Notes under the pieces: model-generated
What the model was told of the DNA's origin: nothing
What the model saw: only the letters and a program-made list of their open reading frames with translations
Database searches by the model: none
Position numbers and translations under genes: made by a program
Source: Litorimonas sp964490745
GTDB lineage: Bacteria; Pseudomonadota; Alphaproteobacteria; Caulobacterales; Maricaulaceae
DNA length: 10,655 nt
NCBI GenBank assembly: GCA_964490745.1
Contig: CAZBDT010000083.1
Coordinates: 1 to 10,655, forward strand
Reading direction: 5' to 3'
Shown here: positions 1-6,604 of the stretch, piece by piece
Layout: each line of letters opens with the position of its first letter
Numbering within the stretch: position 1 is the first letter of the stretch

Positions 1-154
1 CGTCTCACCTGTCCTTTGTCTGAAAGAACATATCCAACATATCACAGCTATGGAAAGTGAGGATTATTCTCTATGACTTTTCTTTAAGAGTCTGAAATAC
101 CAAATTTTTTATCTTTTCAAATCATGGAATATCTTGAAGCCTGCCCCCCACATT

Positions 155-181
155 AAAAAAGACCGGCACGGGGCCGGTCTT
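155..181 (-). terminator. Intrinsic terminator of the secreted protease gene
   Basis: Read on the minus strand, a 9-bp perfect stem (159-167 pairing with 173-181, core GACCGGC/GCCGGTC) closes a 5-nt loop. It is followed by a run of six T (155-160, partly in the stem). It lies about 27 bp past the protease stop codon, as expected for a Rho-independent terminator. Bases 1-154 to its left hold no gene that can be supported. Confidence 0.9.
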
Positions 182-207
182 ACAGAACTTAGAGCTTGTG
201 TCTGTTT

Positions 208-2205
208 TTAGAAAATTGTCGTGACGATATCTGAACAGGTCGTTGTTCCGGCTTCGCAGACTTGATGGCTATGTGAACCACCGCCTTTTTGACTGCTGGT
301 TAATGTAAAGGCGCCATCATTGGCTGTTGTCGCAACAATAGACCCGTCGAGATAAATATCGACGTTGGATGAACTTGCGCCGGACCAGCTATAGTCCCAG
401 CGCTTCTTACCTTTGACTTTATAGGCACTGACGCCGGAGAGGGTGACATCACCACCGCCTGTGCCGCCTTCGCTGACTGTCACATTGGAACTGGTGCTGG
501 AGCTTGCCCCGTCATTGTCTGTGACTGTGAGGGTGACCGTATAGGTCCCGGCAGAGTTATAGCTGTGTGATGGATTGGCGGCTGTTGACGATCCGCCGTC
601 ACCAAAGCTCCAATTACGTGAGGAAATGGTACCGTCACTGTCAGAGGAGCTGTCCGTGAAGGAACAGGTCAAGTCTGTGCAGCTTTCGCTAAAGCTGGCG
701 GTTGGCGCATTATTGGCCGGTGGCGTGCTGCCACATGTTGCCGGATCGACGATTAGACCTTGCTGACCATCGGGATTGCCGGACAGTCCAAGATTTCCGG
801 TCTTGGCGGCATCAAACAAACATTCAGCCGTTGTACCGTTCAAGAATGGTCCGGCCATGCCGTCCGATGTCGTGTAACCCCAGCTATTAACGGACATAAG
901 TGGTCCCGTCCCGGTGGCTTCGTCCATCGGTTGGATCCATGGACCGCCGGATGAACCGCCGGAGAGCTGGCTGGAAGGCAGCCACCAATTATCCGCACCT
1001 TCTGTCGTCATATCTTCCGCAGAATACATGAAGAATGGATCGTCAGAGAAGGAATAGCCGAGTGCATGTGTCCAATCCGGTGAAAATTCGCCGGGCTGCC
1101 CATCATTCACATTGGGCGTGGAAAAGTCGATATCGAAGGTTCCAACCGCTGTGTCTAGCGCGCCGCCCACACCATTTCCAGAGTGATTGCCATTGTCGCC
1201 AACGACGTAATAAGCGTAATCCCATGGAATATTGTTGGGGAAGACACTGGTTGTCCAGTTTTGCTCAACCACCCCGAAATCGGTGACCCAACACCCTTCC
1301 GGATCATTGGAACAGTCGCGATCAGTGCCGCTACCCGTCGTTTGATCTTGGTTCGGTATGAAAATGACATTCCGCGCAAAAGACGCGTCGGCGTCATCAT
1401 AAACGCAGTGCGCGGCCGTGATGATAATCGAACGGCCCGTTGTGCCGTCTGTGGCAACCGTGCCCGAACAAACAAAGCCGGACCATCCGCCATTATTTGG
1501 CATTTCATAGAGCAAGCGTCCTGCAGCCGTCTGAATGGCACCGCCCTCGGCCCAGCGGCTATTGGCGACGACACCGCCTCCGCCACCACCGCCGCCACCG
1601 CCGCCTTCAACGGTGAAGTTGTAAGAGCTGGTTGCGCCGCGGTTTCCGCCACGTCTTTTGACATTATCACGCGTCAGAACACGCCAGCTTCCGCTTCCGC
1701 TTGTGAAACCGCTAACCGTTGTTTGGTAGGTATTGTTCCCCACATTTGTGCCCGCGAAAGTCGAGACTTGTCCATTGAAGGTCACTTCAAATGTGACCTC
1801 TCGAACCCCATCAACATCCGTGACGACGGCAGAGAATGTTTGACTTGTTCCTATGGTTGCACCATCCGCAGGTGTTCTGGAGGTGACGGTTGGGGCCTGA
1901 TTGTCTTGTGTGACCTGACTGTCCCAGTTCTTCACATTTACCCGGCGTGTGTCCGATGTCAGTTCTGATTTAATGGTGTGGCCATGTGGGGTCAGCTTGC
2001 CGTTTTTCCCCCGAATATAGGCTTTGCCGCGATGGTCGATTAACATGTCGCGGGGCTCTGCCGCTGCAATCCTTTCTGCGGTCCAGTGTTTTAAAATTTT
2101 ATTCGCGCGATCGCTGGGCTCGTTCTGTGCTTGGGCGAGTGATGACACGCTTAATGACAAGGTCAAAGTCGTACAGGCGAGCAGCAATTTGTTGAATTTT
2201 TTCAT
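208..2205 (-). CDS. Secreted trypsin-like serine protease with Ig-like, PKD and C-terminal beta domains
   Basis: This is a 665-residue exported S1-type serine endopeptidase. The start at 2205 is preferred over an in-frame ATG at 2241 because AAGGAGG lies about 10 nt upstream and the protein then begins with a classic Sec signal peptide (MKKFNKLLLAC..., cleavage likely after AQA near residue 26). Domains from this start: a propeptide-like stretch to about residue 104; an Ig-like domain (about 105-200, opening APTVTSRTPADGATI); eleven consecutive Gly (201-211); a trypsin fold with His266 in TAAHC, probable Asp329 in PWDYAYY and Ser419 in GGSSGGPW; a PKD domain (about 500-578, with SFGDG); and a short C-terminal beta domain (about 586-665) that resembles Fn3-like tails of secreted marine proteases. 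Cysteines suggest disulfides. The likely role is degradation of extracellular protein. The cleavage specificity cannot be read from the sequence. Fold and triad assignment is strong; the exact Asp is inferred. Confidence 0.92.
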   Translation of the reverse strand: MKKFNKLLLACTTLTLSLSVSSLAQAQNEPSDRANKILKHWTAERIAAAEPRDMLIDHRGKAYIRGKNGKLTPHGHTIKSELTSDTRRVNVKNWDSQVTQDNQAPTVTSRTPADGATIGTSQTFSAVVTDVDGVREVTFEVTFNGQVSTFAGTNVGNNTYQTTVSGFTSGSGSWRVLTRDNVKRRGGNRGATSSYNFTVEGGGGGGGGGGGVVANSRWAEGGAIQTAAGRLLYEMPNNGGWSGFVCSGTVATDGTTGRSIIITAAHCVYDDADASFARNVIFIPNQDQTTGSGTDRDCSNDPEGCWVTDFGVVEQNWTTSVFPNNIPWDYAYYVVGDNGNHSGNGVGGALDTAVGTFDIDFSTPNVNDGQPGEFSPDWTHALGYSFSDDPFFMYSAEDMTTEGADNWWLPSSQLSGGSSGGPWIQPMDEATGTGPLMSVNSWGYTTSDGMAGPFLNGTTAECLFDAAKTGNLGLSGNPDGQQGLIVDPATCGSTPPANNAPTASFSESCTDLTCSFTDSSSDSDGTISSRNWSFGDGGSSTAANPSHSYNSAGTYTVTLTVTDNDGASSSTSSNVTVSEGGTGGGDVTLSGVSAYKVKGKKRWDYSWSGASSSNVDIYLDGSIVATTANDGAFTLTSSQKGGGSHSHQVCEAGTTTCSDIVTTIF

Positions 2206-2278
2206 TTTTGAAAGTCCTCCTTGATTCTTGCGTAAGTTCACGGTTTCGTGAAATCAAGGATAAAATGTCGCAGGTAGA

Positions 2279-2307
2279 ATTATGTTAAATTCTTAACCTA
2301 TTGAAAA
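2279..2307 (-). promoter_or_regulatory. Possible sigma-70-like promoter of the protease gene
   Basis: On the minus strand, CATAAT (2279-2284; five of six bases of TATAAT) lies 17 bp downstream of TTTTCA (2302-2307; four of six of TTGACA). The stretch is very AT-rich, between the CBS-domain gene and the protease. It would give a leader of about 65 nt ending at the protease ribosome binding site. Alphaproteobacterial promoters often diverge from this consensus, so this is only a candidate. Confidence 0.35.
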
Positions 2308-2426
2308 AATTAAAAAAATTCGCGCTGAAATAGGATCATTTTCAGCTATCTTCAACCTATGTAAATTTCAGGACGTTGAAGACTTTAATTTTAAAGGGTT
2401 TTGGCGGCGCGAACCTGCTTTGGCTC

Positions 2427-2858
2427 TCACCCCGCCGCAATATATTCCCGCATCATGGCGGCTTCGTTTTCGGCGTCGGCGATTTTGCGTTTTACGACGT
2501 CTCCGATGGATACGAGGCCTTTGATATTGTCGCCTTCGAGGACGGGGACGTGGCGGATTTTGGAGTCTGTCATAATGCACATAACCTCATCGACGCTGGC
2601 TTCGGGCGAGACTGTGTAGACATTTTCGGTCATGAATTTCGTGACCTGCTCGTCGCGAAAACCCGTTTCTTGGGCGAGGGAGCGGCGGATAACGTCGCGT
2701 TCGGATAAAATTCCGGCCAATTTCCCACCTTGGTCGGTGACTAAAACTACACCGATGTTTTTCTCATTGAGAAGCGAGATAGCCTCGCGAAGTTTTGCAT
2801 CTTTGGATACGGAATAAATGTCGTGGCCTTTATTTGCCAAAATGTCTCTTACGCTCAT
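2427..2858 (-). CDS. Two-CBS-domain protein (putative nucleotide-sensing regulator)
   Basis: This is a 143-residue cytoplasmic protein made almost entirely of a CBS pair (Bateman module). CBS1 covers about residues 12-63 (ending GILSERDVIRR) and CBS2 about 80-131 (ending GLVSIGDVVKR). A short helical tail rich in Glu and Ala follows. Such stand-alone CBS pairs usually bind adenine nucleotides and modulate a partner; here the partner is unknown. The start is supported by AAGGAG 6-7 nt upstream. The gene points the same way as the downstream protease but is separated from its start by 221 bp with a candidate promoter, so co-transcription is unlikely. It is divergent from the QEGLA gene, and the 112-bp gap between them holds a palindrome that could control either gene. 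Confidence 0.9.
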   Translation of the reverse strand: MSVRDILANKGHDIYSVSKDAKLREAISLLNEKNIGVVLVTDQGGKLAGILSERDVIRRSLAQETGFRDEQVTKFMTENVYTVSPEASVDEVMCIMTDSKIRHVPVLEGDNIKGLVSIGDVVKRKIADAENEAAMMREYIAAG

Positions 2859-2893
2859 AAAATCTCCTTACTGCATGATTACCACAATTTAGG

Positions 2894-2909
2894 GATGTTT
2901 CCAAACATC
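2894..2909. promoter_or_regulatory. Operator-like palindrome in the CBS/QEGLA divergent region
   Basis: GATGTTTCCAAACATC has two perfect 7-bp arms around a 2-bp centre. It sits about 36 bp upstream of the CBS gene start and 62 bp upstream of the QEGLA gene start. A TATATT box on the plus strand (2914-2919) lies just beside it and could be a -10 element. The size and symmetry fit a dimeric repressor site, but no regulator can be named and short palindromes also arise by chance. Confidence 0.4.
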
Positions 2910-2970
2910 TAATTATATTGCGGCTTTTCGCGGCTTTACTTCATGACTTTTGCTTGCGACGAAGCAGCCT

Positions 2971-4269
2971 ATGACAGCTCTGACAGATAAACAGCTCGAC
3001 GCCGCGAAACTGGCCGCAAAAGCGCTGGATAGTGCAGGGCGGGACTTGAGGGTTTTGTCGTCCTTGCGTTGGGACAATGCCATGCGCGATGCATTTTTGA
3101 CGCGTGGCGTCATGCCTAAACCGGACTATCCTACCATCGACACATCAGCGGCGCGGGAGGCAATAGGTGAGGGGCGTAACTCTATCGACGGCGAGCATGT
3201 AGTGATGCAGTGGTTGGCGCGCCTTTCGACAACTTTGGAGACAACAGCCAATATGCTCGACACGCGCGAGACGCCTGCATTCTTCACGCATTCCGCCGCG
3301 CTTTATGGTCAGCCTACGGATCAGATGCTGGATAAGACGACCCGCGTGCTTGATCTCGCCAAACATATGGACGCAACGCTGGACGGGATCGATTTCGATC
3401 AACTGGTTGTAGAAGGCTATGAAGAGCAGCTAGATGCGGAGAGCTTTGCCGAAGCGCTGGAAAGTAAGCTAGAGCGCTTTTTCGGCGATGACGCGCCGGA
3501 GGTTCTCATCGCGCCGGATGTGTCGTCCAAAGCGGCCGCGTCCTCGACCCGTATTCGGGTGCGCTCTGATGCGCAATTCACGGATAAGGATGTCGACCAG
3601 CTTTTGCATCACGAAGCTTTGGTCCATTCCGCAACGGGGTTGAATGGGCGGCTGCAAACAAATTTTCCAATTTTGCGGCGCGGTCATCCCGGTACAACAG
3701 AGATACAAGAGGGGCTGGCCGTCTTTGCAGAGATCATCACGGGAAATATGGACCCGCGCCGTTTCCGCCGATTATCCGGGCGGGTGCTGGCCATTCAAAT
3801 GGCGATTGAAGGCGCGGATTTTAAAGAGGTGTTCGACTTTTTCGTCCCGCGTGCGGGCAGTCGGGAAGAGGCCTATGAGAATACGCGACGTGTCTTTCGG
3901 GGCGGTGTGATTTCGGGCGGTGCGCCGTTCACAAAGGACCAGGTCTATCTGAATGGTTTGCTGCGCGTGCATAATTTTATTCGGACAGCGGTGAAGCTGC
4001 GGCGGTCCGATTTGGTCCGCGTTCTTTTCGTTGGAAAGCTGGATATTGAAGACATTCCCGCACTGGCCCAACTCGCCAGTCAGGACCGGATTGAGCCGCC
4101 GAAATTCATGCCGCCTTGGGCGTCAGATATGCGCTTCCTGATCAGCTATATGGCCTATTCCGCCTTCCTCAATCAGGTCAAGATGCCGGGCTTTCAGGCT
4201 TATTATGCGCGAGAGCTGGAGGAGGTGCCCTGCGTCTGGGACTTCGCCGATGGTGATCCCGAGACTTAA
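2971..4269 (+). CDS. QEGLA-motif protein, MATCAP/DUF1704-like putative zinc metallopeptidase
   Basis: This 432-residue protein belongs to the family annotated in bacteria as 'flavohemoglobin expression-modulating QEGLA motif protein' (DUF1704). Two landmarks are clear: HEALVH at about residues 214-219, an HExxxH zinc-site pattern, and QEGLAVF at 246-252, whose Glu is a likely third ligand or catalytic residue. The eukaryotic members of this fold (MATCAP) are zinc carboxypeptidases acting on tubulin tails. The bacterial substrate is unknown, and the flavohemoglobin label rests on little evidence. No signal peptide or membrane segment is visible, so it is probably cytoplasmic. The ATG at 2971 is preferred over an in-frame TTG at 2950, but neither has a strong Shine-Dalgarno sequence. 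The broken isomerase gene follows after 15 bp in the same direction, suggesting an operon before the insertion. Confidence 0.85.
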   Translation: MTALTDKQLDAAKLAAKALDSAGRDLRVLSSLRWDNAMRDAFLTRGVMPKPDYPTIDTSAAREAIGEGRNSIDGEHVVMQWLARLSTTLETTANMLDTRETPAFFTHSAALYGQPTDQMLDKTTRVLDLAKHMDATLDGIDFDQLVVEGYEEQLDAESFAEALESKLERFFGDDAPEVLIAPDVSSKAAASSTRIRVRSDAQFTDKDVDQLLHHEALVHSATGLNGRLQTNFPILRRGHPGTTEIQEGLAVFAEIITGNMDPRRFRRLSGRVLAIQMAIEGADFKEVFDFFVPRAGSREEAYENTRRVFRGGVISGGAPFTKDQVYLNGLLRVHNFIRTAVKLRRSDLVRVLFVGKLDIEDIPALAQLASQDRIEPPKFMPPWASDMRFLISYMAYSAFLNQVKMPGFQAYYARELEEVPCVWDFADGDPET

Positions 4270-4471
4270 GAAACGGAGAGCGTTATGAAACAGATCGAGT
4301 TTTTCTTTGATTTATCTTCGCCGTGGACCTGCCTCGCCTTTCACAATATCCAACCCATGATAGCGTCTCTGGATGCTGACATTCGCTGGCGTCCCTTTCT
4401 CGTCGGCTGCATTCATAACCAGGTCAATAAAGCCTATCCTGAAGCCCGGGCAAACGATTATGGAACGCCTT

Positions 4472-4563
4472 GAGCATTTTGCGTTAAGTTAGACTCAAAA
4501 ATTGGGCTTTATTTGCCCATTTTTTGAGGCTTCATGTTGATCTAAATTAAACGCAAATTGCTC
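4472..4563 (+). mobile_element. MITE-like nested-palindrome element, copy 1
   Basis: This 92-bp non-coding element begins GAGCATTTTGCGTTAA and ends TTAAACGCAAATTGCTC, which form terminal inverted repeats with one mismatch and one indel. Inside is a second inverted repeat (4494-4507 with 4515-4528, core TTGGGC/GCCCA) around a 7-nt loop. A second copy lies in reverse orientation at 6504-6594 with nearly identical termini and core and diverged spacers. It carries no gene, so any movement would need a transposase supplied from elsewhere. It interrupts the isomerase gene. A clear target-site duplication is not visible: flanks are CCTT on the left and TTAATGG on the right, so the exact ends may be off by a few bases. 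Confidence 0.85.
4494..4528. terminator. Terminator-like core hairpin of element copy 1
   Basis: A 14-bp stem with one mismatch (CTCAAAAATTGGGC against GCCCATTTTTTGAG) has a TTTATTT loop. The GC core is followed by a T-run on the plus strand, and the A-run on the left becomes a T-run on the minus strand. It therefore has the form of a bidirectional intrinsic terminator. If active here it would stop transcripts from the QEGLA/isomerase operon inside the broken gene. Confidence 0.55.
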
Positions 4564-5000
4564 TTAATGGCGCCAGCTGGCGCAGAGCTTGGCCGATTGG
4601 TCAGCGCAATCCGGAGTGACGATGAATTTCCCCGGCCAGCATTTTCCACTGCGGTCCGTTCATGCGATGCGATTTTGCTGTTTGCTGGAAGCGGATCAGG
4701 CGCAGCTGGTTAAATTTATGAAAGTCGGCTTTTACGCCTATTACACAGACCAAGACAATCTGGACGATCCGGATGTTCTTGTCCGTCTGGCTGTTGAGGT
4801 CGGCCTCGACGGCGAAGCCATGAGAGCCGAATCCCAAATTCAAAGCTGTAAGGACCATCTCAGAGCCAATACGGACGAAGCTATCAGTAGAGGCGCCTTC
4901 GGCTCGCCCTCGATCTTCGTCCCATTTGGTGACGGGGAAAAGCTCTATTTTGGGAATGACCAATTGCCTCTGGTGAAGTGGGCGATTGAGAATGGATAAG

Positions 5001-5846
5001 TTAACTATCCCGTCGTGTGAGAAAGGCCAGCCTTTCAAATAAATGCACGTCTTGTTCGTTTTTGAGCAAGGCCCCGTGAAGCGGTGGGATCATCTTTTTC
5101 GGGTCGGCCTCTTTGATCGTTTCAGGGTCGATATCTTCGACGAGTAAGAGTTTCAGCCAATCGAGGAGCTCCGAGGTGGACGGTTTCTTTTTTAATCCGG
5201 GCATCTCGCGCACCGCAAAGAAACGCTTCAGCGCGGCAGAGAGCATGCGCTGTTTCAAATCGGGAAAGTGGACTTTGACGATATCGGCCATGGTTTCTTG
5301 ATCGGGGAATTGGATATAGTGAAAGAAACAGCGGCGCAGAAAGGCATCGGGCAGGTCTTTCTCATTATTCGATGTAATGATGATGATTGGACGTTGTTTG
5401 GCCGTGATCGTCTCACCCGTTTCATAGACAGCAAAGCTCATCTTATCGAGCTCATGGAGAAGGTCGTTTGGAAATTCGATATCGGCTTTGTCGATTTCAT
5501 CGATCAAAAGGATTGGGCGGACGTCAGATTCGAAAGCCTCCCAGACTTTGCCCTTATTGATGTAGTTTTTTATGTCGTGAACGCGGTCATCGCCGAGTTG
5601 GCTGTCACGTAGGCGTGCCACTGCGTCATATTCATATAGGCCTTGCTGCGCTTTGGTGGTGGATTTCACATTCCATTCAATAAGCGGCGCGCCGAGGCCT
5701 TTGGCGATTTCATGGGCGAGGACGGTTTTGCCTGTGCCGGGTTCACCCTTAATCAGAAGGGGGCGCTCCAGCGTAATCGCGGCATTCACCGCCATTTTCA
5801 GATCATTCGTCGCAACGTAATTATCCGTGCCTTCAAATCTAGCCAT
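5001..5846 (-). CDS. MoxR-family AAA+ ATPase
   Basis: This is a 281-residue cytoplasmic AAA+ ATPase of the MoxR/CbbQ-like group. Visible motifs are Walker A GEPGTGKT (34-41), Walker B LLIDEID (113-119), sensor-1 TSN (158-160) and a probable arginine finger in FLRRCFF (171-172). The C-terminal lid contains KKPSTSELLDWLKLL. Length and ending match the full-length alphaproteobacterial type, so it looks intact. MoxR ATPases usually act as chaperones or remodellers with a VWA-domain (CoxE-like) partner encoded just downstream. Here the next gene is the convergent isomerase pseudogene, with only 1 bp between the two stop codons, so no VWA partner is adjacent. The start is supported by AGAGG about 9 nt upstream. 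The 226-bp region up to dksA is divergent and must hold promoters for both genes; it contains a short GTGAGACTCAC palindrome at 5970-5980. Confidence 0.92.
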   Translation of the reverse strand: MARFEGTDNYVATNDLKMAVNAAITLERPLLIKGEPGTGKTVLAHEIAKGLGAPLIEWNVKSTTKAQQGLYEYDAVARLRDSQLGDDRVHDIKNYINKGKVWEAFESDVRPILLIDEIDKADIEFPNDLLHELDKMSFAVYETGETITAKQRPIIIITSNNEKDLPDAFLRRCFFHYIQFPDQETMADIVKVHFPDLKQRMLSAALKRFFAVREMPGLKKKPSTSELLDWLKLLLVEDIDPETIKEADPKKMIPPLHGALLKNEQDVHLFERLAFLTRRDS

Positions 5847-6072
5847 AATCGAAATCCTCTAAAGCTCAGAGTGTTCTATTGATTACGACGCGCAGGGCAA
5901 GTGGGGAGGCGCGGCATGACGGCCAAACACATTTGAGTGAAATCCACCTGTCCTCTGTCATCGCGACTTGTGAGACTCACTTCCCATCGTTATGAGCGCC
6001 CCCACGGACGAGTGGCTCAGACTGCGAGCGACATCGGGGCGTCCGGTTCATCTATATTTAGGGGACAGATTT

Positions 6073-6504
6073 ATGGCGAAAGCATCAAAAAAACAGGTGA
6101 AACTGCCGAAAGGTTACGTGCCTTCGGAAGACGAAAAGTTCATGAATCCAAAACAGCAGGAATATTTCCGTCAGAAATTGCTGAAGTGGAAAGAAGAGAT
6201 TGCGGAAGAAACGCGCAATACGGTCGAATATTTAAAGATGGAAAATGTGTCCCATCCTGATCCGGCTGATACCGCTGCGGCCCATGCGGATCGGCGTATG
6301 GAATTGCGGACGAAAGATCGTCTGCGCAAACTCACCAACCAAATTGATAAAGCCCTGCGCCGGATTGAAGACGGCACATATGGCTATTGCGAAGAGACAG
6401 GCGATCCAATCCGTCTAAAACGTTTGGATGCCCGTCCGATTGCTAGAAAATCGCTCGAAGCGCAAGAAATGCATGAACGCGGTGAGCGCTTAAGAGCAGG
6501 TTAA
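6073..6504 (+). CDS. dksA: RNA polymerase-binding transcription factor DksA (zinc-site-degenerate type)
   Basis: This is a 143-residue DksA/TraR-family protein that binds in the RNA polymerase secondary channel and works with ppGpp in the stringent response. The coiled-coil region runs about residues 25-100, with the tip motif DPADTA (63-68) matching the DxxDxA motif of E. coli DksA. The zinc-finger region reads YGYCEETGDPI...RLDARPIARKSLEAQ. Only Cys106 of the usual four cysteines remains; Thr109, Ser127 and Ala130 replace the others. This pattern is common in alphaproteobacterial DksA, so it is not a sign of decay. The start at 6073 is chosen because AGGGGA lies 8-9 nt upstream; an in-frame ATG at 5992 would add 27 residues unlike the family. 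The stop codon abuts or is shared with the end of element copy 2. Confidence 0.93.
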   Translation: MAKASKKQVKLPKGYVPSEDEKFMNPKQQEYFRQKLLKWKEEIAEETRNTVEYLKMENVSHPDPADTAAAHADRRMELRTKDRLRKLTNQIDKALRRIEDGTYGYCEETGDPIRLKRLDARPIARKSLEAQEMHERGERLRAG

Positions 6505-6594
6505 AGCAATTTGCGTTTAATTGATAATATGTAAAGGTTCAAAAAATGGGCGAATAAGGCCCAATTTTTGAATCCGAATTAACGCAAAATGCTC
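6504..6594 (-). mobile_element. MITE-like nested-palindrome element, copy 2 (inverted)
   Basis: Read on the minus strand, this 91-bp sequence starts GAGCATTTTGCGTTAA and ends TTAAACGCAAATTGCTT, like the copy at 4472-4563. The 16-17-nt ends and the 33-nt core (6540-6570 area) are nearly identical between copies. The two spacers between ends and core have diverged. It sits exactly between the convergent dksA and FKBP genes, starting in or at the dksA stop codon and ending 10 bp before the FKBP stop. No coding capacity is present. No clear target duplication is visible. Confidence 0.85.
6538..6572. terminator. Bidirectional terminator-like hairpin between dksA and the FKBP gene
   Basis: TTCAAAAAATGGGC (6538-6551) pairs with GCCCAATTTTTGAA (6559-6572) with one mismatch around a GAATAAG loop. 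A T-run follows the GC core in both directions. Its place between two convergent genes fits a shared terminator for dksA (plus) and the FKBP lipoprotein gene (minus). It is the core of the mobile element, so the element may supply this function. Confidence 0.65.
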
Positions 6595-6604
6595 TGGATT
6601 TGTG

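Larger units (their letters stand above)
4285..4999 (+). pseudogene. 2-hydroxychromene-2-carboxylate isomerase (DsbA-fold), interrupted by a small mobile element
   Basis: Two pieces of one gene lie in different frames around an insertion. The 5' piece (4285-4473, 62 codons, with GGAG about 6 nt upstream) begins MKQIEFFFDLSSPWTCLAF, the N-terminal strand and SP motif of glutathione-dependent HCCA isomerases. It ends at a TGA whose GA is the first two bases of the inserted element. The 3' piece (open from 4568 to 4999, reading WRQLAQSLADW...) carries the helical insert domain and the typical C-terminal ending GAFGSPSIFV...LYFGNDQLPLVKWAI. The pieces sum to about 205 residues, the usual family length, so little coding sequence appears lost. 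An in-frame TTG at 4589 could start only a headless fragment. The intact enzyme class isomerises a ring-cleavage intermediate in naphthalene-type pathways, but many homologues have unknown substrates. Loss of function is inferred. Confidence 0.85.

Noticed and set aside
1183..1968. Long plus-strand open frame of 261 codons opposite the secreted protease
   Set aside because: It is antisense to a gene with clear domains, catalytic motifs, signal peptide and ribosome binding site. Its own translation shows no domain-like pattern, so it is a shadow of codon bias.
2403..2436. Possible terminator hairpin (GCGGCG/CGCCGC) at the end of the CBS-domain gene
   Set aside because: The stem is only 6 bp with a loop over 20 nt, overlaps the coding end, and is not followed by a clean T-run.
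4570..4583. Perfect 14-bp palindrome GCGCCAGCTGGCGC just right of element copy 1
   Set aside because: It lies within the isomerase coding sequence and has about an even chance of occurring in a window this size. Copy 2 has no similar neighbour, so it does not support a target preference.
5945..5959. CACCTGTCCTCTGTC resembles CACCTGTCCTTTGTC at 7-21
   Set aside because: A 15-base match with one mismatch is expected by chance a few times within 10 kb on both strands, and the contexts differ.
6400..6470. Loss of three zinc-finger cysteines in DksA as a sign of decay
   Set aside because: The CEET...SLEA pattern is typical of alphaproteobacterial DksA proteins, and the rest of the protein is intact.
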